Assembly: GCF_052857255.1 (NCBI RefSeq)
Contig: NC_135505.1
Coordinates: 31,227,116 to 31,291,115 of the forward strand
From: Amblyomma americanum
Taxonomy: Eukaryota; Arthropoda; Arachnida; Ixodida; Ixodidae
DNA length: 64,000 nucleotides
Reading direction: 5' to 3'
Shown: positions 54,426 to 64,000 of the stretch, in pieces
Position numbering within the stretch: the first letter of the stretch is position 1
Layout: the number at the start of each line of letters is the position of its first letter
Program-made: the position numbers and the translations under genes
The notes under the pieces: generated by a model
Told to the model about the DNA's origin: nothing
Databases searched by the model: none
The model's input: only the letters and a program-made list of their open reading frames with translations

Positions 54426-54933
54426 CTCACTCACAGTGGTTGTTTTGGAGGGCTGATGCTATCATTGGTTTCTAGTGCTAGAATGTTGGTTTCTGAGCGT
54501 CTGGCCATTTCACCCTGTTCCGATGACGCTGCGCTGTGTCTTCCGCCGCCGCCTCCATGCATTCCAGTTGACGTTAAAAAAAAAATCCAACAGCACTCGA
54601 AGGCCCCTCTCCGCCTCTGTCAGACCCTGTGTAGGAGTGTCTTGAGGGGAAGATGATAACCGGGATGTTGATGGCTTGGGCTTGTGCAGTTCATGAAACC
54701 ACAGTACCACGTCAGAAGGAAGCGTTCTTAATAAAACTTCGCGCAGCATGGAGCAATACGTTGCTGAACCTATTCCTAGGACCTCTAAACTGGGCATATG
54801 CCCCGGCACATCGTCATATTAATTGCGCGGCGGTTTCAGGCCCAGCTTACCTTGCAGGTGATCACGAACTATAGCCCGCTCACCGCCAAAACGCCACTCA
54901 AACAACTCGATGGCCCCTTTTAAACAGTCGGCA
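54425..54933 (-). pseudogene. BEL/Pao gag, middle part
   Basis: GAIELFEWRFGGERAIVRDH (54910-54850) is the block after the N-terminal gag domain. MPSLEVLGIGSATYCSMLRE, VLLRTLPSDVVLWFHE and TEAERGLRVLLDF (54809-54560) are typical of BEL gag. The upstream half lies beyond the PLE, at 57966-58175. Confidence 0.7.
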
Positions 54934-54971
54934 ATCGGCTGTCGACTGTTTAACAGTCGGCAGTCGGAATT

Positions 54972-55350
54972 CACTCGAATACAAGTTCTAAGCAAGCACA
55001 GTAACCAACTAACACGTGAAAAAATTGAAGCAGCGCACATCGCCTGGTCAAAAGACGCCTGCGTCAGCAGCCCCTCTTTATCGATTGGTTCCAAAGAACT
55101 GGCATCTTTAGTGAGAGGGAAATGATGATTTTAGTTTTCGTCCTGGTTCAGCGCAGCATGTTTAGATGACTTGAATCTATGAATGGGCGTGTGTTTTCTT
55201 CTTTTTGTTGCAACTGTATATATGCCTCGTTCCAAGCAATAAACATCAGTTGAAAGTCAGCGCTCGTCTGTGTCGTGTCTTCCTCGTAGTCCATGTCAAA
55301 GTGTGCGCTGTCCTGTTTTAAAAACACTTAGGAACTCGCCCAAGCATCCG
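54972..55350 (+). repeat. PLE left direct repeat
   Basis: It contains the end of the endonuclease frame, the AATAAACATCAGTTGAAAGT poly(A)-signal region and the terminus AACTCGCCCAAGCATCCG. It matches 57584-57952 base by base with scattered substitutions. Upstream bases 54942-54971 hold a local TTAACAGTCGGCAGTCGG duplication. Confidence 0.88.
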
Positions 55351-55559
55351 TTTTAACGAAGTTCATTTCTAGGACATCGGGCCCTTTTAATTGTCTGTCC
55401 GTCCATCCATGTATTCTTGTCACCTACATTGCTGTCGCCGTTTGCAACGCTCGTTCATTGGCTTTTCTCGCTAAGGAAAAACATGTTACAACGTACGGTC
55501 TGCAGCTGTTTGGTGGATTCCAGCCTTCGTGGGGCCACTCCTTAAGAATATGACACATC

Positions 55560-56735
55560 TTGAAGTCTGAATGGAACAGACAAGCTCGGTTTTACAGGCG
55601 CAGCCTTTTCCTTCTGCTGCAAAGAACCGAAGCCGTACCGCACAGAGAGAAGAAATTGAAAGAACTTTCTGATTTAGCGAGCTCCACGGCCGACTTCTTG
55701 TGGCAACAAACCCTTTTCCAGCTCCGCGCATCACTTCCCAGAAAGAAGCACAAGACTGAGAGTGTCATCCACACCGCAGGGAACGTGTCGCTGCCCACAG
55801 AAGTGCATCGTGTTCTCTCCCAGGGGCCGAAGTACGCCACGGAACCCAAAAGGCCGCCTGCAGAACTTCTGAGAATGGTGAGGCAAGTGTACAGGCTGGC
55901 ACCGGTGGTAGAATCCGATAGGTGCGTGTATGAAGGAGTGGACGCGTTACTACGTTGAAAGGTTCCAGTGAACACCATCTCTGTTCGGCTAACTGTTTCG
56001 TATCTGAAAGGACATTTGCTGCGTTTGCTCCCAGCCGAGAAGGAAGGTGGATTCCTAGTGCTACCCTCTCAATTGTACGTCAAGAAAGGTAGGGAAGCTA
56101 TTTTGTCTTCGTTTTCTGTGGCAAAGAATATTTCCTTGAAAAAAAATTAAAGCTAAGGCCAAGAAAGTGTGCAAAAAACTTAACCTTGATTTGTTAACGA
56201 AAGGAGCCGATAAAAGTAAAGGCTTAGTTTACAAGTGTTTTTCAGCGCAAAGACCCACAAACCAGTGTGTCCGTTTCGTGTCATTATATCTGAGAGAGGC
56301 ACTTGGCAGAAAACTGTAGCCGTTTTTCTAAAAAAAATTTTAAATTCGCTCACGTTTGATGATCCATACCAGGTAAAAAATTCTCTGGATGTAATCCAGT
56401 TTTTAGAAACTAACAAGAACAAGGGACTGATGGCCTGCTTTTCTGACGTAAAGGACTTATATTATTCTGTACCGGATGATGAGCTTTTCGCGTGCATAGA
56501 AGAATGTATTGACCAGCAAGGATTAATTGAATTCCAAAACAAGAACGGCATTTCTGTCGCGAGCTTTTTAGAACTACTTCACGTGTATTTAACTTCTACT
56601 TTCATTTCTTGGGACGGTGAGTTTTACCTGCAAAAACGAGGAGTTTGCATCGGGTCTTGCATAGCTCCCGTGCTCAGTGATTTGTTGTTAGAACAAAAGG
56701 GTAGAAGGCTTCAAGAAAAAAATGATAGGTTCTAA
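55560..56735 (+). pseudogene. PLE N-terminal domain and reverse transcriptase first part
   Basis: 55560-55958: LPTEVHRVLSQGPKYATEPK is a conserved PLE N-terminal block, and LLRMVRQVYRLAP follows. 55968-56150: a short block with GGFLVLPSQLYVKKGREA. 56235-56735: FFSAKTHKPVCPFRVIISER, KGLMACFSDVKDLYYSVPDD (first catalytic Asp) and KRGVCIGSCIAPVLSDLLL. Frames change near 55965, 56150 and 56730. All blocks of a PLE polymerase up to the palm are present. Confidence 0.85.
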
Positions 56736-57594
56736 GGTTGTACAGTGTTTTTGCTATGTTGATGACGTGCTTGTTCTTATAGACACAAGTGTGGAAAAAT
56801 TTGACGCAGTCTTTACGCACATCAAAGCTACCTTTGTTCAGTGCCTCCATCCCCTCATACTAACTACTGAAGTGCCAGATAATCATGTCATCCGATTTTT
56901 AGTTATCAAACTCAGATTAATGCACCTTCACACGTGTTGGTCTTACGAGCCACGAAGCAGCAAGCCATTCCTCCCCTTTATGTCATCTCATTCCAAGTTG
57001 GTTAAACGTGCCGTGGCGAAATCATGCTTTCACAATGAGCTTAACAAATTTTGCATGCACTCCATGCAAGATAGCTTCTTTCACTAAACTGATCGGCTCA
57101 TAAAGACTGGTTATCCCAAGCAGCTGCTAGTGTCAGTGTCTGAATTTATTCTCAGTAGTTTGAGCAAAAGCAGAAAAGGGGAACGGGTAGACTCGTTGAC
57201 GCGAAAGGAAAAAGAAAGAACCACTGTTGAGCCTTACATTCATCATTTCTCCCACAGACTAAAAAAGATTGCAAATAGAGCACGTGTCAAAGTTATTTTT
57301 TCGGCTCCGGATAAGCTTGGAAAGATGTGCAAAATGGTTAATACCGATTTCGTTCCTAGAGAGTGCGACATAAATCATGAAAATCAATTCGTTTCCTGTG
57401 AAGAAGGTGTAGTTTATGGCATTTCCTTGTCATATGGCAAGCTTTATGTGGGTCACACGGGGAGATGCCTCAATGAACGCCTGAAGGAGCACAACAACAA
57501 TGTGCATAACACGGTAAAGGGCATCTCGGCCTCCACTGTAAAGACTGTGACAGGAAAACTTGCCACCCTGACTACACTCGAACACAAGTTTTAA
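56722..57594 (+). pseudogene. PLE reverse transcriptase palm/thumb and GIY-YIG endonuclease
   Basis: VVQCFCYVDDVLVLID carries the catalytic Asp pair (56752-56766); IRFLVIKL is the thumb and a stop lies at 57085. After a frame change, the 57130-57594 frame has VKVIFSAPDKLGKMC, then EEGVVYGISLSYGKLYVGHTG and RCLNERLKEHNNNV, the endonuclease. The end of the domain shifts frame near 57540. Catalytic GIY/YIG tyrosines and the Arg are kept. Confidence 0.85.
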
Positions 57595-57952
57595 GCAAGC
57601 ACAGTAACCAACTCACACATGAAATAATTGAAGCAGCGCACATCGCCTGGCCAAAAGGCGCCTGCGTCAGCAGCCCCTATTTATCGATTGGTTCCAAAGA
57701 ACTGGCGTTTTTAGCGAGGGGGAAATGATGATTTTTGCGTTCGTCCTTGTTCAGTGCAGCAGGTTGAGATGGCTTGAATCTATGAATGGGTGTGTGCTTT
57801 CTTCTTTTTGTTGGAACTGTATATATGCCTCGTTACAAGCAATAAACATCCGTTGAAAGTCAGCGCTCGTCTGTTTCGTGTGTTCCTCGTAGTCCCTGTC
57901 AAAGTGTGCGCTGTCCTGTTTTAAAATGACGTACCAACTCGCCCAAGCATCC
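57584..57952 (+). repeat. PLE right direct repeat (3' end)
   Basis: The 3' part of the element, from the endonuclease tail through the AATAAACATCCGTTG region to the terminus ACCAACTCGCCCAAGC. Direct repeat partner of 54972-55350. Confidence 0.88.
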
Positions 57953-57965
57953 GTTTTATCGGCTG

Positions 57966-58175
57966 AAGGCCTGCGTTTGCTGACGCTGCTGTCCCACTAA
58001 GGAGCGTATTCAAGTTTTTAAACATGTTTCCAGGGCTGAGTTTCGAGGTATGAACTGTAGATCTTAACAGAGTACAAAACTTTGACAACCTCTTCCGGTT
58101 TCCTTTGAGGTTTAAGAGGTTCAGTTTGGGCAATCCACACTTCGCTTGGGATGTTCGGGGCTCGTCCACGTCACG
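57966..58175 (-). pseudogene. BEL/Pao gag N-terminal domain
   Basis: LPKLNLLNLKGNRKRLSKFC, VHTSKLSPGNMFKNLNTLL and SGTAASANAGLQPI match the N-terminal gag domain of BEL/Pao elements (LPKL.L..F.GN...W..F pattern, then LS...KF.YL...L.G.AA..I.GL). The frame is cut at the PLE target site and resumes at 54933 with the next residues. Confidence 0.72.
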
Positions 58176-58179
58176 CGCC

Positions 58180-59665
58180 GTCTAAGTAGATAAATGGATC
58201 CGCAGCCGGAGTCACAGCCTCGCTGATTTTTTCACTACCGTCTCACTGTAAGGGTAAATCGGACTGTGCGGCCTGCTCCTGCCCCCCCCCCCCCCCCACC
58301 AGATACGGGCCGGTGTAGTTTCGGCTACTAGGCTTTGTTCCGGTGCAACGCCAACGGCGGGGATGGGTTGGCTGGGGCCCATCCCCTGGGGATGAAACAC
58401 CCCATGATAGTGGCAGCGACTTCCAGGCGACTGTGGGGGCCAGCCGCGCTCGTGCGGTCAATGCCTGAGCGGAGGCAGGCCCGGGAACACACCCAGGCTG
58501 GACCCACAAAATCCGCCATGGAAGGGATGTGTGAAAGTTCATTAGGTTTTCAAATACATGCTATTCACCTCCGCGCGCGTGAGCGTGCACGTCTGGAGGG
58601 CTTACAGCAGCCTGGCTCCTTGGAAGCGAAGTCCTCGGGGAGGCAGCCTCACGGCTGACTGCGGGCCATTAGGGTCATTAGGGGACGCCGAGGTAGGGGG
58701 GCATAGTACGACCAGTGCAAAAACTATAGACGTTGTGGAGTACCGGCAGACTAGGCCCGGGTCATCTCACCTTAAGCGACGTTCTTGGTTTGTGGCCCGG
58801 TCAACCCAGCCTTGCACACTCAGTCCTTTGCAGGCGCGGAGCAAGCAAGGGAAAAAAATAAGTACAAGGTTGGTTGGTTGGAAGAACAGGTGGGTGCACC
58901 GGAGGTGTTAGGGCATGGTGTCGAGGGCCGGAGCGCCGATTGGCTGACGACCTAAGCTTCTAATGGCCGCCACACCACGCATACTTCCGGTGTCTGAAAA
59001 ACCGCGGAACGCACTCAACGGCAAGTAGCTGGTAGGTTCGAAACAAACGCTGAAAGTCGTGGAGGGGCCCGAGGTAGCTGACCGCGGGTTAGGCTTTCCT
59101 GTCTGCGGCGGTCGGAGCCCGTTGCGTTTCTGGGTGGTCCGCCATCGCGTGAGCGCGGCTGCACCATTGAACAGTCTTGACGCCCTCCCTGTCCTGGCAA
59201 GTCAGGCCAGAAATGGAGTCGAGTTATATGAAGGATCAGAGCAAAAAACTCGTTGTCCCCATTCCCACCCCAAAATCCATAACCCATTTCACCCATCCTC
59301 CTCGCTACGTCCAAGGGAGATCAGGGGAGTCTCCCCGGGCCTACTCTTCCGGCCGAGGGTCGCTAAGTAGCTTTTTACCCTCCCCCTTTATTTCTTTCCA
59401 TTTCCCGCACCTACGGGTGCTAAAGTTATATCATTGCCTTCGGGCCTTTTCATTTATGTTCGGATTGGACTAAGCCTGTTGGAGGTTAGTGGTAAAGGCA
59501 GAGCTTATTATTTTTCAATATTTTTCGGTTGCCCCAACCTAACGAATCTAAGTAGCAGCGTTTGCAGACCCGCCGGCGATCAATCCATCCGGAGTATCCT
59601 CGAAGATCTTCTGTTCCAGGTTCTTTATCTCCTGGTACAACGCTTCAGTCCTATCGAGGAGAACA
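58180..59665. other. No gene recognised
   Basis: GC-rich in the first part, with a run of 14 C at about 58284-58297. Open frames of 117 codons or fewer on both strands show no motif. It lies between BEL gag and a gypsy relic and may contain decayed LTR or untranslated sequence. Confidence 0.45.
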
Positions 59666-59669
59666 TTGA

Positions 59670-60700
59670 ACTCAGAACCAATGAATTCTGGTTCCTATCT
59701 CAGCTCTTTCAGGGCTCCCCCACCCATAAGGCGGATGCCACAGCATGAGCCAAGCGGGCATGCACGGAGGAGGCCACACAGAATGGTTGCACAGTCGAAG
59801 CGGGAGTGCCTTAGGAACCAAAGGCGGAGGAGTGGCAATGTAGGCTTGTTTTAGTTTGTCAGAAGACACATCTTCACGGCCGCTGATGTCGAGCGTGAAG
59901 GCCTTCGTCGCACAATGGAGCACGCGGAACGGTCCATCGTTGGCATGCGATAGGGGTGGACGGACGTGGTTACGGCGGACGAAGGCATGGCTGCAGGAGT
60001 CCAGATTCTGGCTAACAAAAGCGTACTGAGGATGACGGCAGCAGTGATGACAGGTGTAATGTGTCGAAAAGTGTTGCGCAGGTATCGGAGGTAGATGGAA
60101 GTATCATGGAGGAATGGACGGGATGCAGGAGAGAAGAGTCCCTAGAGAAGCTCAGGGGAACACAGTAGACTAGCTCAGCAGAAGAGCAGCCCAGGTCAGC
60201 CTTCAGCGCTGAACGAATGCCCAGGAGACACGAGTTGAAAGTGCTTGAACCAATGTTCCCTTGGCTAAGTGGTAAGGACCGCCCTCAATCGGTAATGAAG
60301 ACGTTCGACTATGTCGTTTGTCAAATGATGGTAGCCAGTCGTGTGGATATCGCAGACACCCAGTATGTTGGCAAGGGCGGTGAAAGAGGCCGATTGAAAT
60401 TTGCTGCCATGGTCGGTGGTGACGACAGACAGGTAACCAAAACGAGACACCAAGAAGGACATGAAGGCCGTAGTATCAGCAGTGGGCAACGCATTGGACC
60501 AGCGGGTGAATTGATCCACACGTGTGAGCAGGTAAGAGGCCCCATGTGATGACGGAAGCGGTCCAACAAAGACTATGTGGACGTGGGAAACATCTCGTCA
60601 GGAGCCCGAAAATGATAGGCAAGAGTCATGGTAGGCCGGTGAACTTTAACGCGCTGGCAGCGGCCCCACTGTGATGGCCCCTATACAGGAACGTATATAA
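59670..60700 (-). mobile_element. Gypsy integrase relic
   Basis: The minus strand at 60519-60265 encodes the integrase core: MDQFTRWSNALPTADTTAF (first Asp), VTTDHGSKFQSASF (second Asp) and GYHHLTNDIVERLHYRL (Glu). That is the D,D-35-E triad with all three acidic residues present. At 59923-59800 the C-terminal TFTL-like block FTLDISGREDVSSDKLKQAYI appears in another frame. Other pol parts are missing. This copy differs from the plus-strand gypsy, which ends before the core. Confidence 0.8.
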
Positions 60701-62184
60701 CGGATCGAAAGTATAGATCTCTATTGAGCCGCTACGCGCCCACTGTTGCTATGTGATATAATGTGGTCCCATGGTAACTGTCTTGGTCACTTTGACCTTC
60801 ATTGCAGGCGCACACGTCCTTCGTAAACGTAAGTGGTGAGAGCTAATGATCTTTAGGAACGTGACGGCGCGGTCGAATTCCAGCGCTCCCAACCTTGTTT
60901 TCAGCGAACGATACATGCGCGTTGACCGTGCCCAAATAAGTGCTCGACGCTCAGATGGACAGGCAGGAGGAAGTTTATACAAGTAAAAATAATGGAGGCT
61001 AGCTCGAAATACGGACTTCAGTGCTTTTCCTCCTATTCTAGTTTTGTCTACGCGATGGCTCAACAGAACTCTTCTGTACTGGCTATAGATGACCTGCCTA
61101 CCACATATCTCATACTAAAATACGCGCTTTCTATTTTCACGGAGAGGTGCTGATGTATTTTCAAGACTATCTTCAGAGCGGCGACCCCCGCTCGCACCGA
61201 GACAGTGCGCGCACGCTTCGTTTACTCAGAACGCTCTCAGCAGCGCTACAATACGGTAGCGCCAGAGCGCAATCACGTGTTTTTTCTTTACATTTCACTG
61301 TCTTTCTTTAAATTCCGGAAAAGGGGGCCACATAGCAGCCACGTATACGTTGCTACAGAAAACTTTATTGGTTGTTTTGCGACCCCCTTTGCACATTAAC
61401 GAAAGCCACTGACCCTGAATGATTAACCTATTTAACCATCTAGGACGAATTTAATAAATACTTTGGAGACCTCTCCACGACGGGAAAGAGGATGTAGCTG
61501 GTTTCAGCCAGGTTCGGTACGCCCCTTTTTTTATCCTTCTTTGAAGTTGCAACAAACGCCCTGTACGCATGATTATTTGGATACTAGAGATGATGTTTAA
61601 CGTACATTATCGTAAATACATCGTGAAAAAACAACAGCAGACGTGATGGCTCGCTGCATATATGCCGCGTGAAGAGGGCTGTGACGAGAAAGAAGAGATC
61701 TAGCTTAGATTTTAAAAAAGCAAACAGAAAACACGTCTGCCATCTGAAGCATTGAAGCTAAGGTGGAGAGCTTCGTTCAGTGCTATAAATTGTTTCCCTT
61801 TGAATTTTACAATGCTTTAAAGTACTTTCTACTGCCGGCCGTTGCGTTACTTTTTGCTTATAGACGTCACCTTTGTTTAATAAAAGTATTGGAAGTTTTA
61901 CCGAACGCATTTATCTTAGTTTCTGTTAGCTTTTACTTTTGCTGAGTAACGCGTCGTGGCATTTTGAGCAGAGCATGGCACGGGCCGATCTGGCTACATT
62001 TTTTTGAATAAGTGCACAGGGTTCATCACTCCCCCATCGAATCATTGCACTGAAGAATGGAGTTGCATGGATATGTTTTATCATACCATATTTTTGCAAC
62101 ATGTATGCTGCTTGAAACACTCCAAGAGCATGCATTGTTCAGTCTAAATTTATTTATTGTTCTATTGATTAAACGAAAGCGTTA
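60701..62184. other. No gene recognised
   Basis: A 104-codon minus-strand frame (61063-60749) is basic and Arg-rich but shows no family motif. The rest is AT-rich with TTTATT words near 62150. No repeat could be named. Confidence 0.5.
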
Positions 62185-64000
62185 CTAACCTCGTCGAGCC
62201 AATTTCATCGCCGGGGTACATTTGACCAAGTGGTAGAATGGACGTGTGTCAGCCACTAGACGTACCTCGTCACTCGCAGCCGCCGCCGCTGCGCCAGCTT
62301 TTGTCCACGTGAATAACAACGCTACTTGCCGTTCGTTTGAAATGGAGAGAGCGAAACAACTGTACCTCCGTGTGACTTCCATGCAGGGGCGACCTTCATG
62401 GCCCCAGTTAACATGAGCTTCCTGTGTTGTCTCCCCCTGCGTCAGTAGCAGCAGAGCCCAGCTCTCTTCGGAGTGAGCTGGCAGAAACATACGAGGTGGA
62501 GGCTTGATGTCGTATTGCCATGATACGTGATCTGGGGCTGCCAATTCCTGGCAATTTAGGCATGCGGGGTTATACTCCCCTTTCGTAATAAAACGGATAA
62601 CCTGTGGAGGCTTAGAATGAATAGAGTCTGGATCTTTTTTGCATCGTGGCCCGTACTTTGCTAAGGTCTGCATGCGGACGCGGAGTCTTCTATCCATACA
62701 GTAGGTATGTCATGTTAAGTGGTCAGTGATCCACCCCGGGGGTCATAGTCTGAGGGGCTGTTCTCCCGGTTGTCAGACCTCTGCTATAGGATCTGCTTCC
62801 TCGTTCCCCAGATTCCCTGAATGGGGTGACACCCATACCAATTGTAGAAAATATTGTGGACTGGAACGCCGCAAGATGTGGGCTTCCGTCTTGCCTACCG
62901 CGCCTTTAAAGAAATTTGTAATGACCTATTGGAGTCACTTAGGAGGTGTGCGTTGTTGTAACCGGGAAGGCTTGAGCAACGGTAGCCTCTTCGGCTTCTG
63001 CACCTGAGGCTGCTTTAAGAAAAGCCGTGTTAATTATTCTTCCATTCTTCCATCCGCAGCCACTGCACATATCGCTAATTGGTGGTAGGTTTTCTTAGCT
63101 GCATCTGCGTATACTGCATGGGGGTCGCAGTCGTTCTCGACTTTCAATGCATCAGCTTCCTCTGTTGGTTTCTCATCGTGTCTGCATTGAAGCAAAGTCT
63201 TAGGTATTGGTTTGACGTTTAATTGATGTTGGAAGACGTCCGGAAGTGGCGGTCAGCCTTCCAATTAAATTACAGGATTTTTGTTGAGTTTTTTAGTATG
63301 TATCTTCTAGGCTTAGTAGGAGAGAGCCTTTCAATATGTGATGTCTTGTGGGCCTGAATCAGTTCAACTAGCGTAATACATAGTCATAAGGCGATGACGT
63401 TGTTTGCAGATTCCTGCTCGATAAACAGAAGGTATGGGAGGGAGTAAGTGTTCGACTAACAAGAAAAGCCTGGGTTAGCATACATAAATCCTTCTCCTTC
63501 CCACGTTGCTTTGTGGCTAGCCTCCTAAGAGCCTGGAATTTGGTCTGTGTGTAACCGTCTGTAATCGTCTGTAATAGTCTGAACGTCTCCAATAATATTT
63601 TCAGTGCTGCGCCATTGCACGTGTTACGCTGGATTAACATACCCAACACCCTGATAAATTGCACTTCCGGCGCCGAATTCCAAACTAAAGTGATGTTTAT
63701 GCTCTCCGTGCTGTTCTTCTGTTCAGTTTTCTTTGGTGGGCCTCAAATAATCAGAAGTTCAGGTTTCTTAAGCGAGCAGGTGAGGTTGGTTTGTTGCACA
63801 GACACTGAAAGACCTCTGCTACACGCTACCGGGCCTCAGAAAATTTTCCGTCCGATCCGCTGTTTGTCCAGATCGTGATATTTGTATAGATTGAGTTTAA
63901 TATGTGGGATTCTGTCCAATAGCGGCAGCAGACTTCCCATTGCCAAGGTCAAAAGAAGGGAGCTAGAACTGCTCCTTGTGGAGTACCTCTCGTACCAAAA
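62185..64000 (-). mobile_element. I-group LINE relic running off the window
   Basis: From 64000 leftwards on the minus strand: VRGTPQGAVLAP (reverse transcriptase motif before the palm), the thumb block IRVLGMLIQRNTCNG (63664-63600), and LIQAHKTSHIERLSPTKPRR (about 63365-63300). RNase H follows: VYADAAKKTYHQLAICAVAA (about 63110-63050) and LQLVWVSPHSGNLGNEEADP (about 62845-62785). Zinc segment: GEYNPACLNCQELAAPDHV...W (62560-62520). Same I-group type as the copy at 38.4 kb. Many stops; the rest of the element lies past the window end. Confidence 0.75.

Larger units (their letters stand above)
54934..57965 (+). mobile_element. PLE with direct terminal repeats, 8-bp target duplication
   Basis: ATCGGCTG occurs at 54934-54941 and 57958-57965, and the BEL gag frame reads through if the 54942-57957 insert is left out. 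The insert has a 3'-end copy at the left (54972-55350) and the same segment in the same orientation at the right (57584-57952), about 90% identical by eye. A nearly full PLE coding region (55560-57594) lies between. This is the tandem form of PLE insertion, in contrast to the inverted forms at 17.7 and 44.6 kb. The protein lineage also differs from those. Confidence 0.87.
51473..58175 (-). mobile_element. BEL/Pao element opened by a LINE and a PLE
   Basis: Minus-strand order: gag N-terminal domain (58169-57966), gag continued (54933-54425), protease (52945-52690), pre-RT region (52487-52233) and reverse transcriptase (52075-51473). It is interrupted by a PLE (54942-57957) and a CR1-like LINE (about 52955-54425). 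No LTR or integrase was recognised; RNase H may be decayed at 51130-51470. Many frame breaks show an old element. Confidence 0.75.

Noticed and set aside
58243..58542. Proline/glycine-rich frames next to a run of C
   Set aside because: Low complexity with no family motif; frames are open on both strands.

Overview
This window is eukaryotic and looks like the repeat-rich genome of a hard tick (Ixodidae, probably a metastriate). The call rests on many tRNA-derived SINE copies that resemble the tick Ruka type, several RNase H-bearing I-group LINEs, CR1/L2-like LINEs, Penelope-like elements (PLEs) with GIY-YIG endonuclease, and Ty3/gypsy and BEL/Pao relics. No species call is possible from sequence alone. 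No bacterial operon, rRNA gene or true tRNA gene was seen. Family names come from motifs I can read, not from database searches.

Only one convincing host gene is present: an intronless 660-codon membrane-anchored M13 (neprilysin-like) protein on the minus strand at 24115-26097. It lacks the zinc-binding motifs of the family, so it is probably a pseudoenzyme. An unidentified broken reading frame lies at 4680-5290 (minus).

Layout. 1-2.8 kb: nothing recognised. 2.8-7.6 kb: I-group LINE 3' ends, the unidentified ORF, a PLE relic, and two tiny PLE fold-back insertions. 7.6-13.2 kb: SINEs and LINE C-terminal scraps. 13.2-21.2 kb (minus): a PLE with two SINEs in it, then a piece of gypsy gag split by an I-group LINE, which is itself split by a younger PLE with inverted arms. 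21.7-23.6 kb: decayed PLE. 24.1-26.1 kb: the M13-like gene. 26.5-30.4 kb: decayed CR1/L2-like LINE with a SINE in it. 32.3-37.8 kb: near-complete I-group LINE in plus orientation, almost identical to the minus copy at 15.8-21.2 kb. 37.8-50.9 kb: one gypsy element opened by nested insertions. These are an I-group LINE holding two SINEs, and a PLE inverted pair holding a CR1/L2-like LINE whose ORF1 starts with a 2A peptide motif. 51-58.2 kb (minus): a BEL/Pao element opened by a CR1-like LINE and by a PLE with direct terminal repeats. 59.7-60.7 kb: gypsy integrase relic. 62.2-64 kb: I-group LINE running off the window.

Target-site duplications read directly from the sequence date the insertions relative to one another. 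The most useful result is that six PLE insertions show four architectures: inverted arms around coding sequence, an inverted pair around another LINE, a direct tandem, and coding-free fold-backs of about 140-160 bp. In all four inverted cases the second arm starts just inside the same terminal segment of the element.
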